Origin: Bacillota bacterium
Lineage (GTDB): Bacteria; Bacillota; Clostridia; Christensenellales; CAG-138
Direction: 5' to 3'
Assembly (NCBI GenBank): GCA_023393045.1
Contig: JAEWMV010000177.1
Coordinates: 1 to 22,934 of the forward strand
Length of the DNA: 22,934 nt
The position numbers and the translations under genes were made by a program. The notes beneath the pieces are model-generated. The model worked only from the letters and a program-made list of their open reading frames with translations. It searched no databases and had not been told where the DNA came from. Numbering within the stretch: the first letter of the stretch is position 1; every line of letters starts with the position of its first letter. Positions 15,510-22,798 of this stretch are shown here, piece by piece.

Positions 15510-17211
15510 TCTCCTCCACCTCCCGAAGGCTCTGTTCCAATTCGTCGCAGGCCATCACGATCATGGGCGCATTCTTGCGCTTGATGGCCTCGCGCAGCCG
15601 ATCCGCCGCATAGAGCGCCGCGCCGCGCTTTTCCTTGTCCGCCTTGTGGGGGATGCGCTTGGCGCGGTTCAATAACCCTTCGGCGCGGTTTTTCAATGCC
15701 TCCTCGTCCGTCGCGCGGGACTGCGCCTCGGCAAAACGCGCGGCGTCGCGCATGGCGCGCTCCATCTCCTCGCCCGTCATGTTGGAGCTGCCCGTGATGG
15801 TGATGTCCTGCGCCTTGCCGGAATCGAGGTCGCGCGCCGAAACGTTGACGATGCCGTTTGCGTCTATCGAGAAGGTGACCTCTATCTGCGGCACGCCCGC
15901 CATGGCGCGCCGTATGCCGTTGAGGCGGAAGCGGCCAAGCTCCTTATTCGAGGACGCGCGGGGATTCTCCCCCTGCAGCACATGGATTTCCACGGAGGAC
16001 TGGAAGGGCGCGGTGGTCGTGAAAATCTGACTCTTGATTATAGGTATGGATGTGTTCCTGTTGATTATGCGCGTGAATTCGCCGCCCACGGTCTCTATGC
16101 CAAGCGACAGGGGCATGACGTCCAAAAGAAGCAGGCCGTTGACCGTGCCCGCGAGCACGCCCGCCTGCAGGCACGCGCCCATGGCGACGCACTCGTCCGG
16201 ATTGATGCCGCGAAAAGGCTCCTTGCCCGTGAGCTTTCGAACCAATTCCTGCACCGCAGGCATGCGCGACGCGCCGCCCACCATGAGCACCTTGCCAAGC
16301 TGGCTTGAAGAGACGCCCGCGTCCTTCATCGCTTGGAGCACGGGCCCTTCCGTCGCTTTTACAAGATGCGCGGTCAGCTCCTCGAGCTTCGCGCGGGAAA
16401 GCGTCATTTCAAGATGCAGCGGCGTGTCCTTTTTGCTCGCGATGAAGGGAAGGCTGATTGCGCTCTCCAGCGCGGAGGAAAGCTCGATCTTCGCGTTTTC
16501 CGCCGCCTCGCGCACGCGCTGCATGGCGACGCCGTCGCGGGAAAGATCGATCTTGTTCTGCGCCTTGAAAACGGCGAGTATATGCTCCGCCACTAAGCGG
16601 TCAAAATCATCCCCGCCGAGGCGGTTGTTGCCCGCCGTGGCCATGACCTCGATCACGCCGTCGCTGATGTCTAAAATCGAAACGTCAAACGTGCCGCCGC
16701 CGAGGTCGTAGACCATGACCTTCTGCGCGGCTTCCTTATCCACGCCGTAGGCAAGCGCAGCCGAGGTGGGCTCGTTGATGATGCGCTGCACGTCAAGGCC
16801 CGCGATCATCCCCGCGTCCTTGGTGGCCTGCCGCTGCGCGTCGCTGAAATACGCGGGCACGGTGATGACGGCGTCCGTCACCGTCTCGCCCAGATACGCT
16901 TCCGCGTCGGCCTTGAGCTTTTGCAAAATCATGGCGGAAATTTCCTGCGGGGCGTATTGCTTGCCGTCGATCCCGACGCGGCGCGCAGTACCCATGTCCC
17001 GCTTGATGGAGCCCACCGTGCGCTCCGGATTCGTAACAGCCTGCCGCTTGGCGGCGTCCCCCACGAGGCGCTTGCCGTCCTTTGTAAAGGCCACCACCGA
17101 GGGCGTGGTGCGCTTGCCCTCCGCGTTGGTTATAATCGTGGCCTGTCCGCCCTCCATCACGGCGACGCAGGAGTTGGTCGTGCCAAGGTCAATGCCTATC
17201 ATGCGGGACAT
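15502..17211 (-). CDS. dnaK: Hsp70 chaperone, DnaK family (paralog likely)
   Basis: A 569-aa ATP-dependent chaperone. The nucleotide-binding domain shows GIDLGTTNS (6-14), VPAYFSDAQRQATKDAG (118-134), NEPTSAALAYG (146-156) and YDLGGGTFDVS (168-178). The substrate-binding domain (from about 370) begins with DVMPLSLGIET. The helical lid is present but short, and the usual disordered tail is missing; typical DnaK has 610-640 aa. There is no grpE, dnaJ or hrcA beside it and no CIRCE element upstream, so it is likely a second Hsp70 and not the main heat-shock copy. GAGGT precedes ATG 17211. The next gene overlaps by 8 nt. Whether it is essential or specialised cannot be seen. Confidence 0.9.
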   Translation of the reverse strand: MSRMIGIDLGTTNSCVAVMEGGQATIITNAEGKRTTPSVVAFTKDGKRLVGDAAKRQAVTNPERTVGSIKRDMGTARRVGIDGKQYAPQEISAMILQKLKADAEAYLGETVTDAVITVPAYFSDAQRQATKDAGMIAGLDVQRIINEPTSAALAYGVDKEAAQKVMVYDLGGGTFDVSILDISDGVIEVMATAGNNRLGGDDFDRLVAEHILAVFKAQNKIDLSRDGVAMQRVREAAENAKIELSSALESAISLPFIASKKDTPLHLEMTLSRAKLEELTAHLVKATEGPVLQAMKDAGVSSSQLGKVLMVGGASRMPAVQELVRKLTGKEPFRGINPDECVAMGACLQAGVLAGTVNGLLLLDVMPLSLGIETVGGEFTRIINRNTSIPIIKSQIFTTTAPFQSSVEIHVLQGENPRASSNKELGRFRLNGIRRAMAGVPQIEVTFSIDANGIVNVSARDLDSGKAQDITITGSSNMTGEEMERAMRDAARFAEAQSRATDEEALKNRAEGLLNRAKRIPHKADKEKRGAALYAADRLREAIKRKNAPMIVMACDELEQSLREVEENE

Positions 17212-17354
17212 CGTTTCTACCTCGTTTCGGGAAAATCATATGGGTTCATTGGGCATCATAACATGCCAAGCGTAAACCGCTGTGTATGGAATGTGAAGCT
17301 TTTTGGACAGTTTATGATTTACGCGCGCATTTGGCCAAACAATCAATTAACGGC

Positions 17355-17383
17355 TTGCATTTTTAGACTTGATGTTGTATTAT
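17355..17383 (+). promoter_or_regulatory. tRNA-Ala promoter
   Basis: TTGCAT (17355-17360), 17-nt spacer, TATTAT (17378-17383). The start point would be near 17390, just before the mature tRNA. Confidence 0.65.
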
Positions 17384-17395
17384 ATCTTTTGCCAT

Positions 17396-17471
17396 GGGGA
17401 TATAGCTAAGTTGGTATAGCGCGGCGTTCGCAATGCTGAGGCCAGGGGTTCGAGTCCCCTTATCTCCACCA
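17396..17471 (+). tRNA. tRNA-Ala (anticodon CGC)
   Basis: A full cloverleaf of 76 nt with encoded CCA. The acceptor GGGGATA pairs with TATCTCC and contains the G3:U70 wobble that marks alanine tRNAs. The D stem is GCTA/TAGC, the anticodon loop TTCGCAA puts CGC at 17429-17431, and the T arm is AGGGG-TTCGAGT-CCCCT. It reads GCG codons, which fits a GC-rich genome. It is transcribed alone. Confidence 0.96.
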
Positions 17472-17478
17472 AACAGGA

Positions 17479-17502
17479 AAGCCCCTATCACGGGGCTTTT
17501 TT
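17479..17502 (+). terminator. Rho-independent terminator of tRNA-Ala
   Basis: AAGCCCC (17479-17485), loop TATCAC, GGGGCTT (17492-17498), ending in a run of six T. It begins 8 nt after the tRNA. Confidence 0.9.
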
Positions 17503-18007
17503 GTGTCTTACAAGCATATTGTACCGATCTCTTTATTGAAAAACAATATCATTTTCTTAAAAATAACATCTCACTAGGAAGCTTAATAATTGAATAGCAC
17601 ACGAGATTGCACACGGGAATGGCAGATAATCCCTCTCGCATTCTTCCCGTTCGGATAGTATTGTTGACTTGGCGCGGAACAGGGACCATGATGAATCGGA
17701 AACTATTTCGCACGCTCAAAGAGCGTAAAAGCCCACATAAAATATATGCCGGTGTTATTGTTGCCGATGCTTGTGCATGAAGAATGGGATGGTGATAAAT
17801 TCCAAAGAGGAATAGCGGGCATCCATGATCTTTATACGGCAAAAGCTGAGGCCGTCCTCGCCGCCCTGCCAGAATGCGCCGAACGCAGGAAGGACATACG
17901 CGTTGAACCGGGCGACGGCACGGTCGAATATTGACAGGAAGGAGAGGCCTCTCACGATGGGAAGAGCTAAACGCAAGCCCCCGTCTTTCGACAGGGGCCG
18001 GACAAAA
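17503..18007. other. Gene-free, probably decayed stretch
   Basis: About 500 nt with no convincing gene on either strand. Open frames exist (minus 17549-17842 and 17755-18162, plus 17825-18076), but none has a ribosome site, a recognisable motif or consistent coding character, and the minus frames overlap each other and the zinc-ribbon gene. The DNA is less GC-rich than the regions to the left. A GC-rich hairpin with a GAAA loop on the minus strand (17978-17997) lies 10 nt past the zinc-ribbon stop; it lacks a T run. Most likely remnants of older genes. Confidence 0.5.
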
Positions 18008-18307
18008 TCAATATCTGCTTCGGCGGCGATCGTCAGGTTGATAGCAGTCTCTGCAATATACGGGTCTGTCAGATGACGGCCTAAACGGCACTTCGGTTTC
18101 TTTTCCGCACTGGGCGCATTTGGCGGGATACATCGTTCTCGGGGCGTTGCTGTATCCGCCACCCTGGCGGTCCCTCCTCGCAGCTCTGCAGTTAGGGCAT
18201 CGTTGTGGTTCGTTCTGGAAGCCTTTTTCCCGGTGAAAGGCCTGTTCGCTTTCGGTAAAGAGAAATTCTGCCCCGCAGTCTCTGCAAGTGAGTGTTTTGT
18301 CTGGCAA
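18008..18307 (-). CDS. Four-CxxC zinc-ribbon protein (CxxC-x17-CxxC type)
   Basis: A 99-aa protein with four CxxC knuckles: Cys8/11, 37/40, 64/67 and 85/88. The last pair are spaced by exactly 17 residues (AKCAQCGKETEVPF ... RPVYCRDCY), a pattern known from a zinc-binding family common in Firmicutes; the first half (CRDCGAEFLFTESEQAFH) is its usual partner ribbon. The basic tail RRRSR could touch nucleic acid. The role is unknown. The start is a TTG at 18307 with GGAGG nine nt before it. It has an unusually long leader with hairpins and two possible promoters (18488-18516 and 18358-18366). Confidence 0.88.
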   Translation of the reverse strand: MPDKTLTCRDCGAEFLFTESEQAFHREKGFQNEPQRCPNCRAARRDRQGGGYSNAPRTMYPAKCAQCGKETEVPFRPSSDRPVYCRDCYQPDDRRRSRY

Positions 18308-18482
18308 GTAATGAGCCCTCCAAGTTTTTTAATTTGCTGTTACGCAACAGCATTTTCAGTATATCACGTTTTTAAATAATTGCTATTTAAACATTTGCCG
18401 AAAGCTGCCGAAATGCCAAGATACCAATATCACCCGCAGTCCGCGAAGCCCCGAGGAGCTGAATGGCGTGGGTGATACTGTA
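18308..18482 (-). other. Long structured 5' leader of the zinc-ribbon gene
   Basis: From the promoter at 18488-18516 to the TTG start there are about 175 nt without an ORF. They hold a hairpin with arms TATCACCC/GGGTGATA (18428-18435 and 18470-18477), two direct TTTCGGCA copies, an 8-bp AT hairpin (TTTAAATA-N5-TATTTAAA, 18371-18391), and TGCTGTT-N4-AACAGCA (18335-18352) close to the ribosome site. It matches no riboswitch class I recognise; long leaders are known for cold-shock genes, which is one possibility. A separate small RNA is another. Confidence 0.4.
18358..18366 (-). promoter_or_regulatory. Possible second zinc-ribbon promoter (extended -10)
   Basis: Minus strand TGATATACT, an extended -10 element (TG, one base, TATACT). 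No good -35 is seen at 16-18 nt. It would give a leader of about 43 nt starting at the last hairpin. Confidence 0.35.
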
Positions 18483-18487
18483 GCTTA

Positions 18488-18516
18488 AGTATATGTGACA
18501 AAGTAAACAAAGTCAA
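18488..18516 (-). promoter_or_regulatory. Consensus promoter upstream of zinc-ribbon gene
   Basis: Minus strand TTGACT (18511-18516), 17-nt spacer, TATACT (18488-18493). The start point would be near 18481. This is one of the best promoters in the window. Confidence 0.7.
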
Positions 18517-18780
18517 ATTAAGATACTCCTCCTTTGCACTACTCTGCATGTACGCAGTGCATTCATAATACTATATCAGTTCTGGAGAGAAGGAACTTTA
18601 GCTGAGCGCAGAACTGCTCAACGTATACACACGCAAGCGTTCAGACGGCAGGGGCACGCGGAGAAGCTGCTGTGCACGCTCATTGTTGTGAGTGGAGATT
18701 GCGGCTGAAGCAAAAATTTGTTTTGCCGCCACTGCGCAGGGTAAAAACACCCCTGGGCTTTTATATGTTTTACCGTATTA
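18517..18780. other. Intergenic region between zinc-ribbon and ABC genes, no gene seen
   Basis: About 260 nt without a supported ORF; minus frames here have no ribosome site. I see only short inverted repeats, such as CTGC-ATGTAC-GCAG near 18550 and GCAAAA/TTTTGC near 18710. Together with the leader on its left it makes a 545-nt gene-free stretch. Confidence 0.5.
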
Positions 18781-18812
18781 TGACAACGAATTGTCATATG
18801 GTATGGTATAAT
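18781..18812 (+). promoter_or_regulatory. ABC exporter promoter with palindromic site
   Basis: TGGTATAAT (18804-18812) is a perfect extended -10 box. Just upstream, TGACAA-CGAA-TTGTCA (18781-18796) is a perfect inverted repeat in the place of the -35 region, a plausible regulator site. The TetR protein encoded downstream has a different palindrome at its own promoter. Confidence 0.5.
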
Positions 18813-18852
18813 CATCTTAAAGTATATTTTGGCTCAATAAATAGGTGAGGAT

Positions 18853-19761
18853 ATGGTTGTTGAGGTAAAAGGGCTTACGGTCAAGTATGGGGACTTAGTC
18901 GCTGTAGACAACATCTCTTTCGGTATAGCGGCGGGCGAAATTTTTGGCATTATCGGGCCGAACGGGGCGGGCAAAACATCCGCCCTGGAGTGTTTGGAAG
19001 GGCTTAGGAGGCCGCACAGCGGCGAGATCAGCGTGCTTGGGATCTCCCCGGGGAATCGCAGGGCGCTCTACAATCATATCGGCGTGCAGCTTCAGGAAGC
19101 GTCGTTTCCGGATTTGATCAAGGTGGAGGAGCTTTGCCGGCTGTTTGCGAGCTTCTATCAAAATCCGGCGGACTATCATATACTTCTTGAGCGCTTCGGG
19201 CTGGCCGACAAGAAGAAGTCGTATGTAAAAAAACTGTCCGGGGGCCAGAAACAAAAGGTTTCCATTATAGCAGCGCTGATTGCCAACCCACAGATTGTCT
19301 TTTTGGACGAACTGACCACCGGGCTGGACCCCAAGGCGCGCATTGATATGTGGCAGTTGATCAAGTCCCTGCGCGACGAGGGCAGGACCATTCTGATGAC
19401 CACCCATTATATGGAGGAAGCGGAGCACCTTTGCGACCGCATCTGTATGATGGTGAAGGGAAAAATCATTGCGATGGGCACCATTGCGGAGCTGATCCGG
19501 CAGGCGGATTTAAGCCAGAAGATTACATTCTCATCCCGCGGCGCGGACAAGGCGGATTTGATGCAAATCGAGCATGTGACGGACGTCCATATCAGCGGCG
19601 ATACTGTCGAGCTTTATGGCGTCGGCAAAAATCTGCTGCGGGACGTGACGGTGTATCTGAGCGAGCACAATATTGCCTTTGAGGATTTATCGAGCAAGAA
19701 TCCCGGCCTTGAAGACGCCTTTTTGAAACTTGCCGGATTCAAACTGGAGGAATCGGAATGA
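18853..19761 (+). CDS. ABC-2 exporter ATP-binding protein
   Basis: A 302-aa ATPase that powers the membrane protein encoded by the next gene. Walker A is GPNGAGKT (35-42), the signature is LSGGQKQK (128-135), Walker B is IVFLDE (148-153), and the H-loop is TTHYMEEAEHLCDR. The residue after the catalytic Glu153 is Leu where Pro is usual (DELTTGLDP). Residues about 215-302 form the C-terminal extension typical of DrrA/NatA-like export subunits. GTGAGG lies before ATG 18853, and the stop overlaps the permease start by 4 nt (ATGA). The substrate is unknown; drugs, bacteriocins or lipids are all possible for this family. Confidence 0.93.
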   Translation: MVVEVKGLTVKYGDLVAVDNISFGIAAGEIFGIIGPNGAGKTSALECLEGLRRPHSGEISVLGISPGNRRALYNHIGVQLQEASFPDLIKVEELCRLFASFYQNPADYHILLERFGLADKKKSYVKKLSGGQKQKVSIIAALIANPQIVFLDELTTGLDPKARIDMWQLIKSLRDEGRTILMTTHYMEEAEHLCDRICMMVKGKIIAMGTIAELIRQADLSQKITFSSRGADKADLMQIEHVTDVHISGDTVELYGVGKNLLRDVTVYLSEHNIAFEDLSSKNPGLEDAFLKLAGFKLEESE

Positions 19762-20501
19762 AAGCTTTTTTGACAATGACGCTCACCGAGCTGAAGCTGT
19801 CCATGCGCGCATATGTCTATGTGTTTTTTGCCTTTATTTTTCCGCCCATGATGCTTTTGCTCTTTGGGAGCATATACGGGAACACGCCGAGCGACTTTTA
19901 TGGCGGGCATGGCGCTGTGGACGTCTTAACCCCCGCCTATATCGCAATGATCCTTGCCGTTTCTGGCATTATGGGACTGCCGCTCAGCCTTGCCGAATAC
20001 CGCCAGAACAAGGTTCTCAAAAGATACAAGGCGACGCCGATTGGCGCCGTAACCATTATGACGCCTCACTTGCTGGTCAACGCGCTGATGAGCATCGGCG
20101 GCATGGCCATATTGATTATTGTGGGGAAACTTCTCTTCGATCTCCATTTTCTGGGGAACCCGTTCTATTTTATACTTGCCTTCCTCTTATCGCTGGCCAG
20201 TATTTTTTCCATCGGATTCCTCATTTCCGCCATCGCGCCCAATAACCGCACCGCCACCGCTATTGCCTATCTGGTCTATTTTCCAATGCTGTTTCTCTCG
20301 GGGGCGACGATTCCGCTTCAGGTCATGCCCGAAGCGGTAAGGACGGTTTCCGAATTTATCCCCTTAACGTATTGCGTCAAGATCCTTCAAGGTACGTGGA
20401 TGGGTAGTCCGATCGGAAATTTCGGCGCCGAGAGCCTCGTTCTGCTTGCCATACTGGCGGCCTGCACAGGCCTTTCCATAATATTTTTCCGCTGGGAGTA
20501 G
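19758..20501 (+). CDS. ABC-2 type permease
   Basis: A 247-aa integral membrane protein with about six membrane segments (about 19-38, 60-80, 105-128, 133-155, 168-186, 222-243), the standard ABC-2 fold. The segment LAEYRQNKVLKRYKATPIG before TM3 and the FPMLFLSGATIPLQVMPE stretch are typical of this family. It pairs with the preceding ATPase, by 4-nt overlap, into a homodimer-type exporter. Soon after its stop comes a CPBP protease remnant without its own start, so something was probably lost here by deletion. Confidence 0.9.
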   Translation: MKAFLTMTLTELKLSMRAYVYVFFAFIFPPMMLLLFGSIYGNTPSDFYGGHGAVDVLTPAYIAMILAVSGIMGLPLSLAEYRQNKVLKRYKATPIGAVTIMTPHLLVNALMSIGGMAILIIVGKLLFDLHFLGNPFYFILAFLLSLASIFSIGFLISAIAPNNRTATAIAYLVYFPMLFLSGATIPLQVMPEAVRTVSEFIPLTYCVKILQGTWMGSPIGNFGAESLVLLAILAACTGLSIIFFRWE

Positions 20502-20502
20502 C

Positions 20503-20766
20503 GCCGCGGGCAAGTCGGCGGGGAAATACGCTCTGTATGGCCTGCTGCTCGGCGCCGCTGTGTTCATGGCCGCCTATGGAACTGAAGTTTTTATACAACT
20601 GACGCGGAATAATAACCCTTCGCTGCAAGTCCCTGTGACCGGCTATGCGCTTGACGGCGATCAGGGCAGGCAAACCGGCCTGCTGTTTTTTGCTTTTTGC
20701 ATCCTCGGCAATCTCATCAACGTGGCGATGGAAGAAGGCATCTTCCGGGGCCTATTCGTTTTTTAA
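20503..20766 (+). pseudogene. CPBP-family intramembrane protease relic
   Basis: The frame reads AAGKSAGKYALYGLLLGAAV and ends EEGIFRGLFVF, then a stop. EExxxR is the first catalytic motif of the CPBP (Abi/Rce1-like) proteases, and the hydrophobic segments around it fit the family. The N-terminal membrane segments, the start codon and all later motifs (including the FxxxH histidines) are missing, so only about 88 codons of a gene of 200-300 remain. The left end lies 1 nt after the permease stop. An ATG at 20560 gives 68 aa but has no ribosome site. Confidence 0.7.
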
Positions 20767-20841
20767 AGCCGCGGCCGCGCGGTGGCAAAACTGCGCCTGA
20801 GCCCTATCAAGACGCGACAAATAAACGCTTCCACAATTTTA

Positions 20842-20870
20842 TTGACAAAAAAGAAAACGCATCCTATAAT
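20842..20870 (+). promoter_or_regulatory. tetR promoter, full consensus
   Basis: TTGACA (20842-20847), 17-nt spacer, TATAAT (20865-20870): a perfect sigma-A promoter. The start point would be near 20877, inside the palindrome at 20876-20890. Confidence 0.9.
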
Positions 20871-20875
20871 TTAAG

Positions 20876-20890
20876 TAAACTTATAGTTTA
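20876..20890. promoter_or_regulatory. TetR operator candidate
   Basis: TAAACT-TAT-AGTTTA, a perfect inverted repeat lying at the transcription start. Its place fits autorepression by the TetR protein encoded next, as is usual in the family. Confidence 0.6.
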
Positions 20891-20930
20891 TTTTATTTCA
20901 CTTATGTGCAATTTTTTGGAGGTCTAACAG

Positions 20931-21578
20931 ATGAGCAGCGACGAACGCAAGGAAAAAGAGAAGGAAATCCGCAGAGATGACATCATCGACGCGGCCGAAA
21001 GGCTCTTTTTCACCAAGGGATACAATGCTGCGACGATGGACGATGTGGCAAAACACGCCGAGTACAGCAAAAGAACGGTATACGTCTATTTTAACAGCAA
21101 AGAGCAGATTTATTTTGAGATCATGATCCGAGGCTATAAGCTCCTGATGGAAATGCTCAAAGCCGACCGGCAAAAGAACCAAACGCACGACGCCCTCGAG
21201 GAAATACGGCAAATGGCTGCAACGCTATACCGCTTCAGCAACGATTATGCAGAATACTTCAGCGCGATTATGGAATACGAAAACAGCATGCTTGACTTTC
21301 AAACAAGCATTCCGGATCATTCAAAAGAGGAGTGCTACGCGCTTGGAGAACAAATCCTGGCCCATTTGACGGACGCATTGAAAAGGGGAATCGCGGAGGG
21401 TTCCCTCCGCAGCGATTTGAATATAAAAAATACGGCGCTTGCATTATGGGCGTGCATCATCGGCGTGTTCAATACGGCTAAGAAAAAGAAGTATTATATT
21501 GAGAACCATCACGGAGTAAGCCCGGAGGATTTGATTGCGGAAGCGTTTAATCTGATGATCCGGTCAATACAAAATTAA
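20931..21578 (+). CDS. TetR/AcrR-family transcriptional regulator
   Basis: A 215-aa protein. The N-terminal helix-turn-helix is clear: IIDAAERLFFTKGYNAATMDDVAKHA, then YSKRTVYVYFNSKEQIYFEI (residues about 18-64). The ligand-binding part (65-215) is helical and not assignable. GGAGG stands before ATG 20931. A very strong promoter with a palindrome at its start lies upstream. It shares TAATG with the frame of the next gene, so the two form an operon. Control of the upstream ABC exporter is possible but that promoter has a different palindrome. Confidence 0.92.
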   Translation: MSSDERKEKEKEIRRDDIIDAAERLFFTKGYNAATMDDVAKHAEYSKRTVYVYFNSKEQIYFEIMIRGYKLLMEMLKADRQKNQTHDALEEIRQMAATLYRFSNDYAEYFSAIMEYENSMLDFQTSIPDHSKEECYALGEQILAHLTDALKRGIAEGSLRSDLNIKNTALALWACIIGVFNTAKKKKYYIENHHGVSPEDLIAEAFNLMIRSIQN

Positions 21579-21592
21579 TGGGAGAGATTAAA

Positions 21593-22792
21593 ATGGCAAA
21601 GAAAGGATGCAGGAAAACGATGGGCGTTATATTGGGCGCCGTACTCGCTTTTATTGCGCTTGCTTTTACGGCCTTATTCATCATAAGCGGCATTTTTCAA
21701 AAACCCGCCTATCTGGAACCGTGGGACAAAGATTCCGCGCAAAAGTTCGACGATCCGAGAATCCAACTTGCGGCGCACGGCCTGCTGGCGGCCAACGGCC
21801 ATAATATGCAGCCGTGGAAAATACGCCTGGATGAGAATGACCCAATGGTATTCTACCTATACGCGGACAGCGAGCGCTTCACCGGCGAGGTGGATCCTCT
21901 TGCGCGGCAAATGATGATCACGCAAGGCACCTTTTTGGAATATATCGCCATCGCCGGGGATGAGTTGGGATATCAAACGAATATGGAGCTCTTTCCTCAG
22001 GGAGATTACAACGAGCACGATTTGAGCGGCAGTATGGACGCCACGCCCGTGGCAAAAATCACCATTGCCAAGGCCGCTCCCCAAAGCGCCCCACTTTATG
22101 ACGCTATGTTTTTGCCGGATACAAACAGGGCGCCGTATCAATCGGCCAAGCTGACCTCCGAGCAGATCATGGAACTGGAGAATATAAGCGCTGATCCAAA
22201 TATTACGATAAAGATTTTTCAGAATGAAGAGGACCTGACCCAATTGGGGAGCTATGCGATGCAGGCCGCCTCCGTCGAGGCGGGCGTGGAGCGCGTTATG
22301 AAAGAGTCGGAGGTCATATTCCGCGCGAACGAATACCAGAAGAATCAATATCGCTACGGCTTTTCTGTGGAAGGGCAGGGAACCACAGGGGTCATGCGGC
22401 ATCTTATGCAGGGGCTGGTCACGCTTTTCCCTTCGATGAACAGGGGCAAGGCCGCATCGGATGTGTTCATTGAGTCAACCCGAACATCCATAGAGAATAC
22501 GCCCGCTTACGCCATGATTATTACGAAGGATAATACGCGCCCAACCCAAGTGAAAAGCGGCATGTTATATAGCAAGCTGATATTGGCGGCCCGGCAGATG
22601 GGCCTTGTGATGCAGCCGTTGAGCCAGGTTTTAGAAGAATACCCCGAAATGAATGCGCTCTACAGCGGCATCCATCAGGACTACGCCCCCGGGGGAGGCA
22701 CAATTCAAATGCTCGTGCGCCTGGGTCAGCCCACAAAGGAAGTTGTGCAGAGCATGCGGCGCGACGTCATGGATTTGATCGTGGGAGGATAA
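21593..22792 (+). CDS. Membrane-anchored nitroreductase-like protein (Acg-type)
   Basis: A 399-aa protein with an N-terminal membrane anchor (about 10-34) that leaves the rest outside or at the membrane. The body resembles the Acg-like FMN nitroreductase group: AANGHNMQPWKI (66-77) matches the flavin-binding N-terminal motif, and DPLARQMMITQGTFLEYIAIA and AARQMGLVMQPLSQ recall later parts. Acg-type proteins often lack a proven reductase activity and may bind or hide FMN. I start at ATG 21593 (GGGAGAG upstream); a start at 21578 that overlaps the tetR stop is also open. Co-transcribed with tetR, so probably under its control. Confidence 0.75.
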   Translation: MAKKGCRKTMGVILGAVLAFIALAFTALFIISGIFQKPAYLEPWDKDSAQKFDDPRIQLAAHGLLAANGHNMQPWKIRLDENDPMVFYLYADSERFTGEVDPLARQMMITQGTFLEYIAIAGDELGYQTNMELFPQGDYNEHDLSGSMDATPVAKITIAKAAPQSAPLYDAMFLPDTNRAPYQSAKLTSEQIMELENISADPNITIKIFQNEEDLTQLGSYAMQAASVEAGVERVMKESEVIFRANEYQKNQYRYGFSVEGQGTTGVMRHLMQGLVTLFPSMNRGKAASDVFIESTRTSIENTPAYAMIITKDNTRPTQVKSGMLYSKLILAARQMGLVMQPLSQVLEEYPEMNALYSGIHQDYAPGGGTIQMLVRLGQPTKEVVQSMRRDVMDLIVGG

Positions 22793-22798
22793 GTCTGA

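Noticed and set aside
17212..17395. CIRCE heat-shock operator upstream of dnaK
   Set aside because: I looked for TTAGCACTC-N9-GAGTGCTAA and did not see it; no convincing -35/-10 pair on the minus strand either.
17549..18162. Two minus-strand frames right of the tRNA
   Set aside because: They overlap each other, and one also overlaps the zinc-ribbon gene; no ribosome site or motif was seen. Treated as decayed or non-coding.
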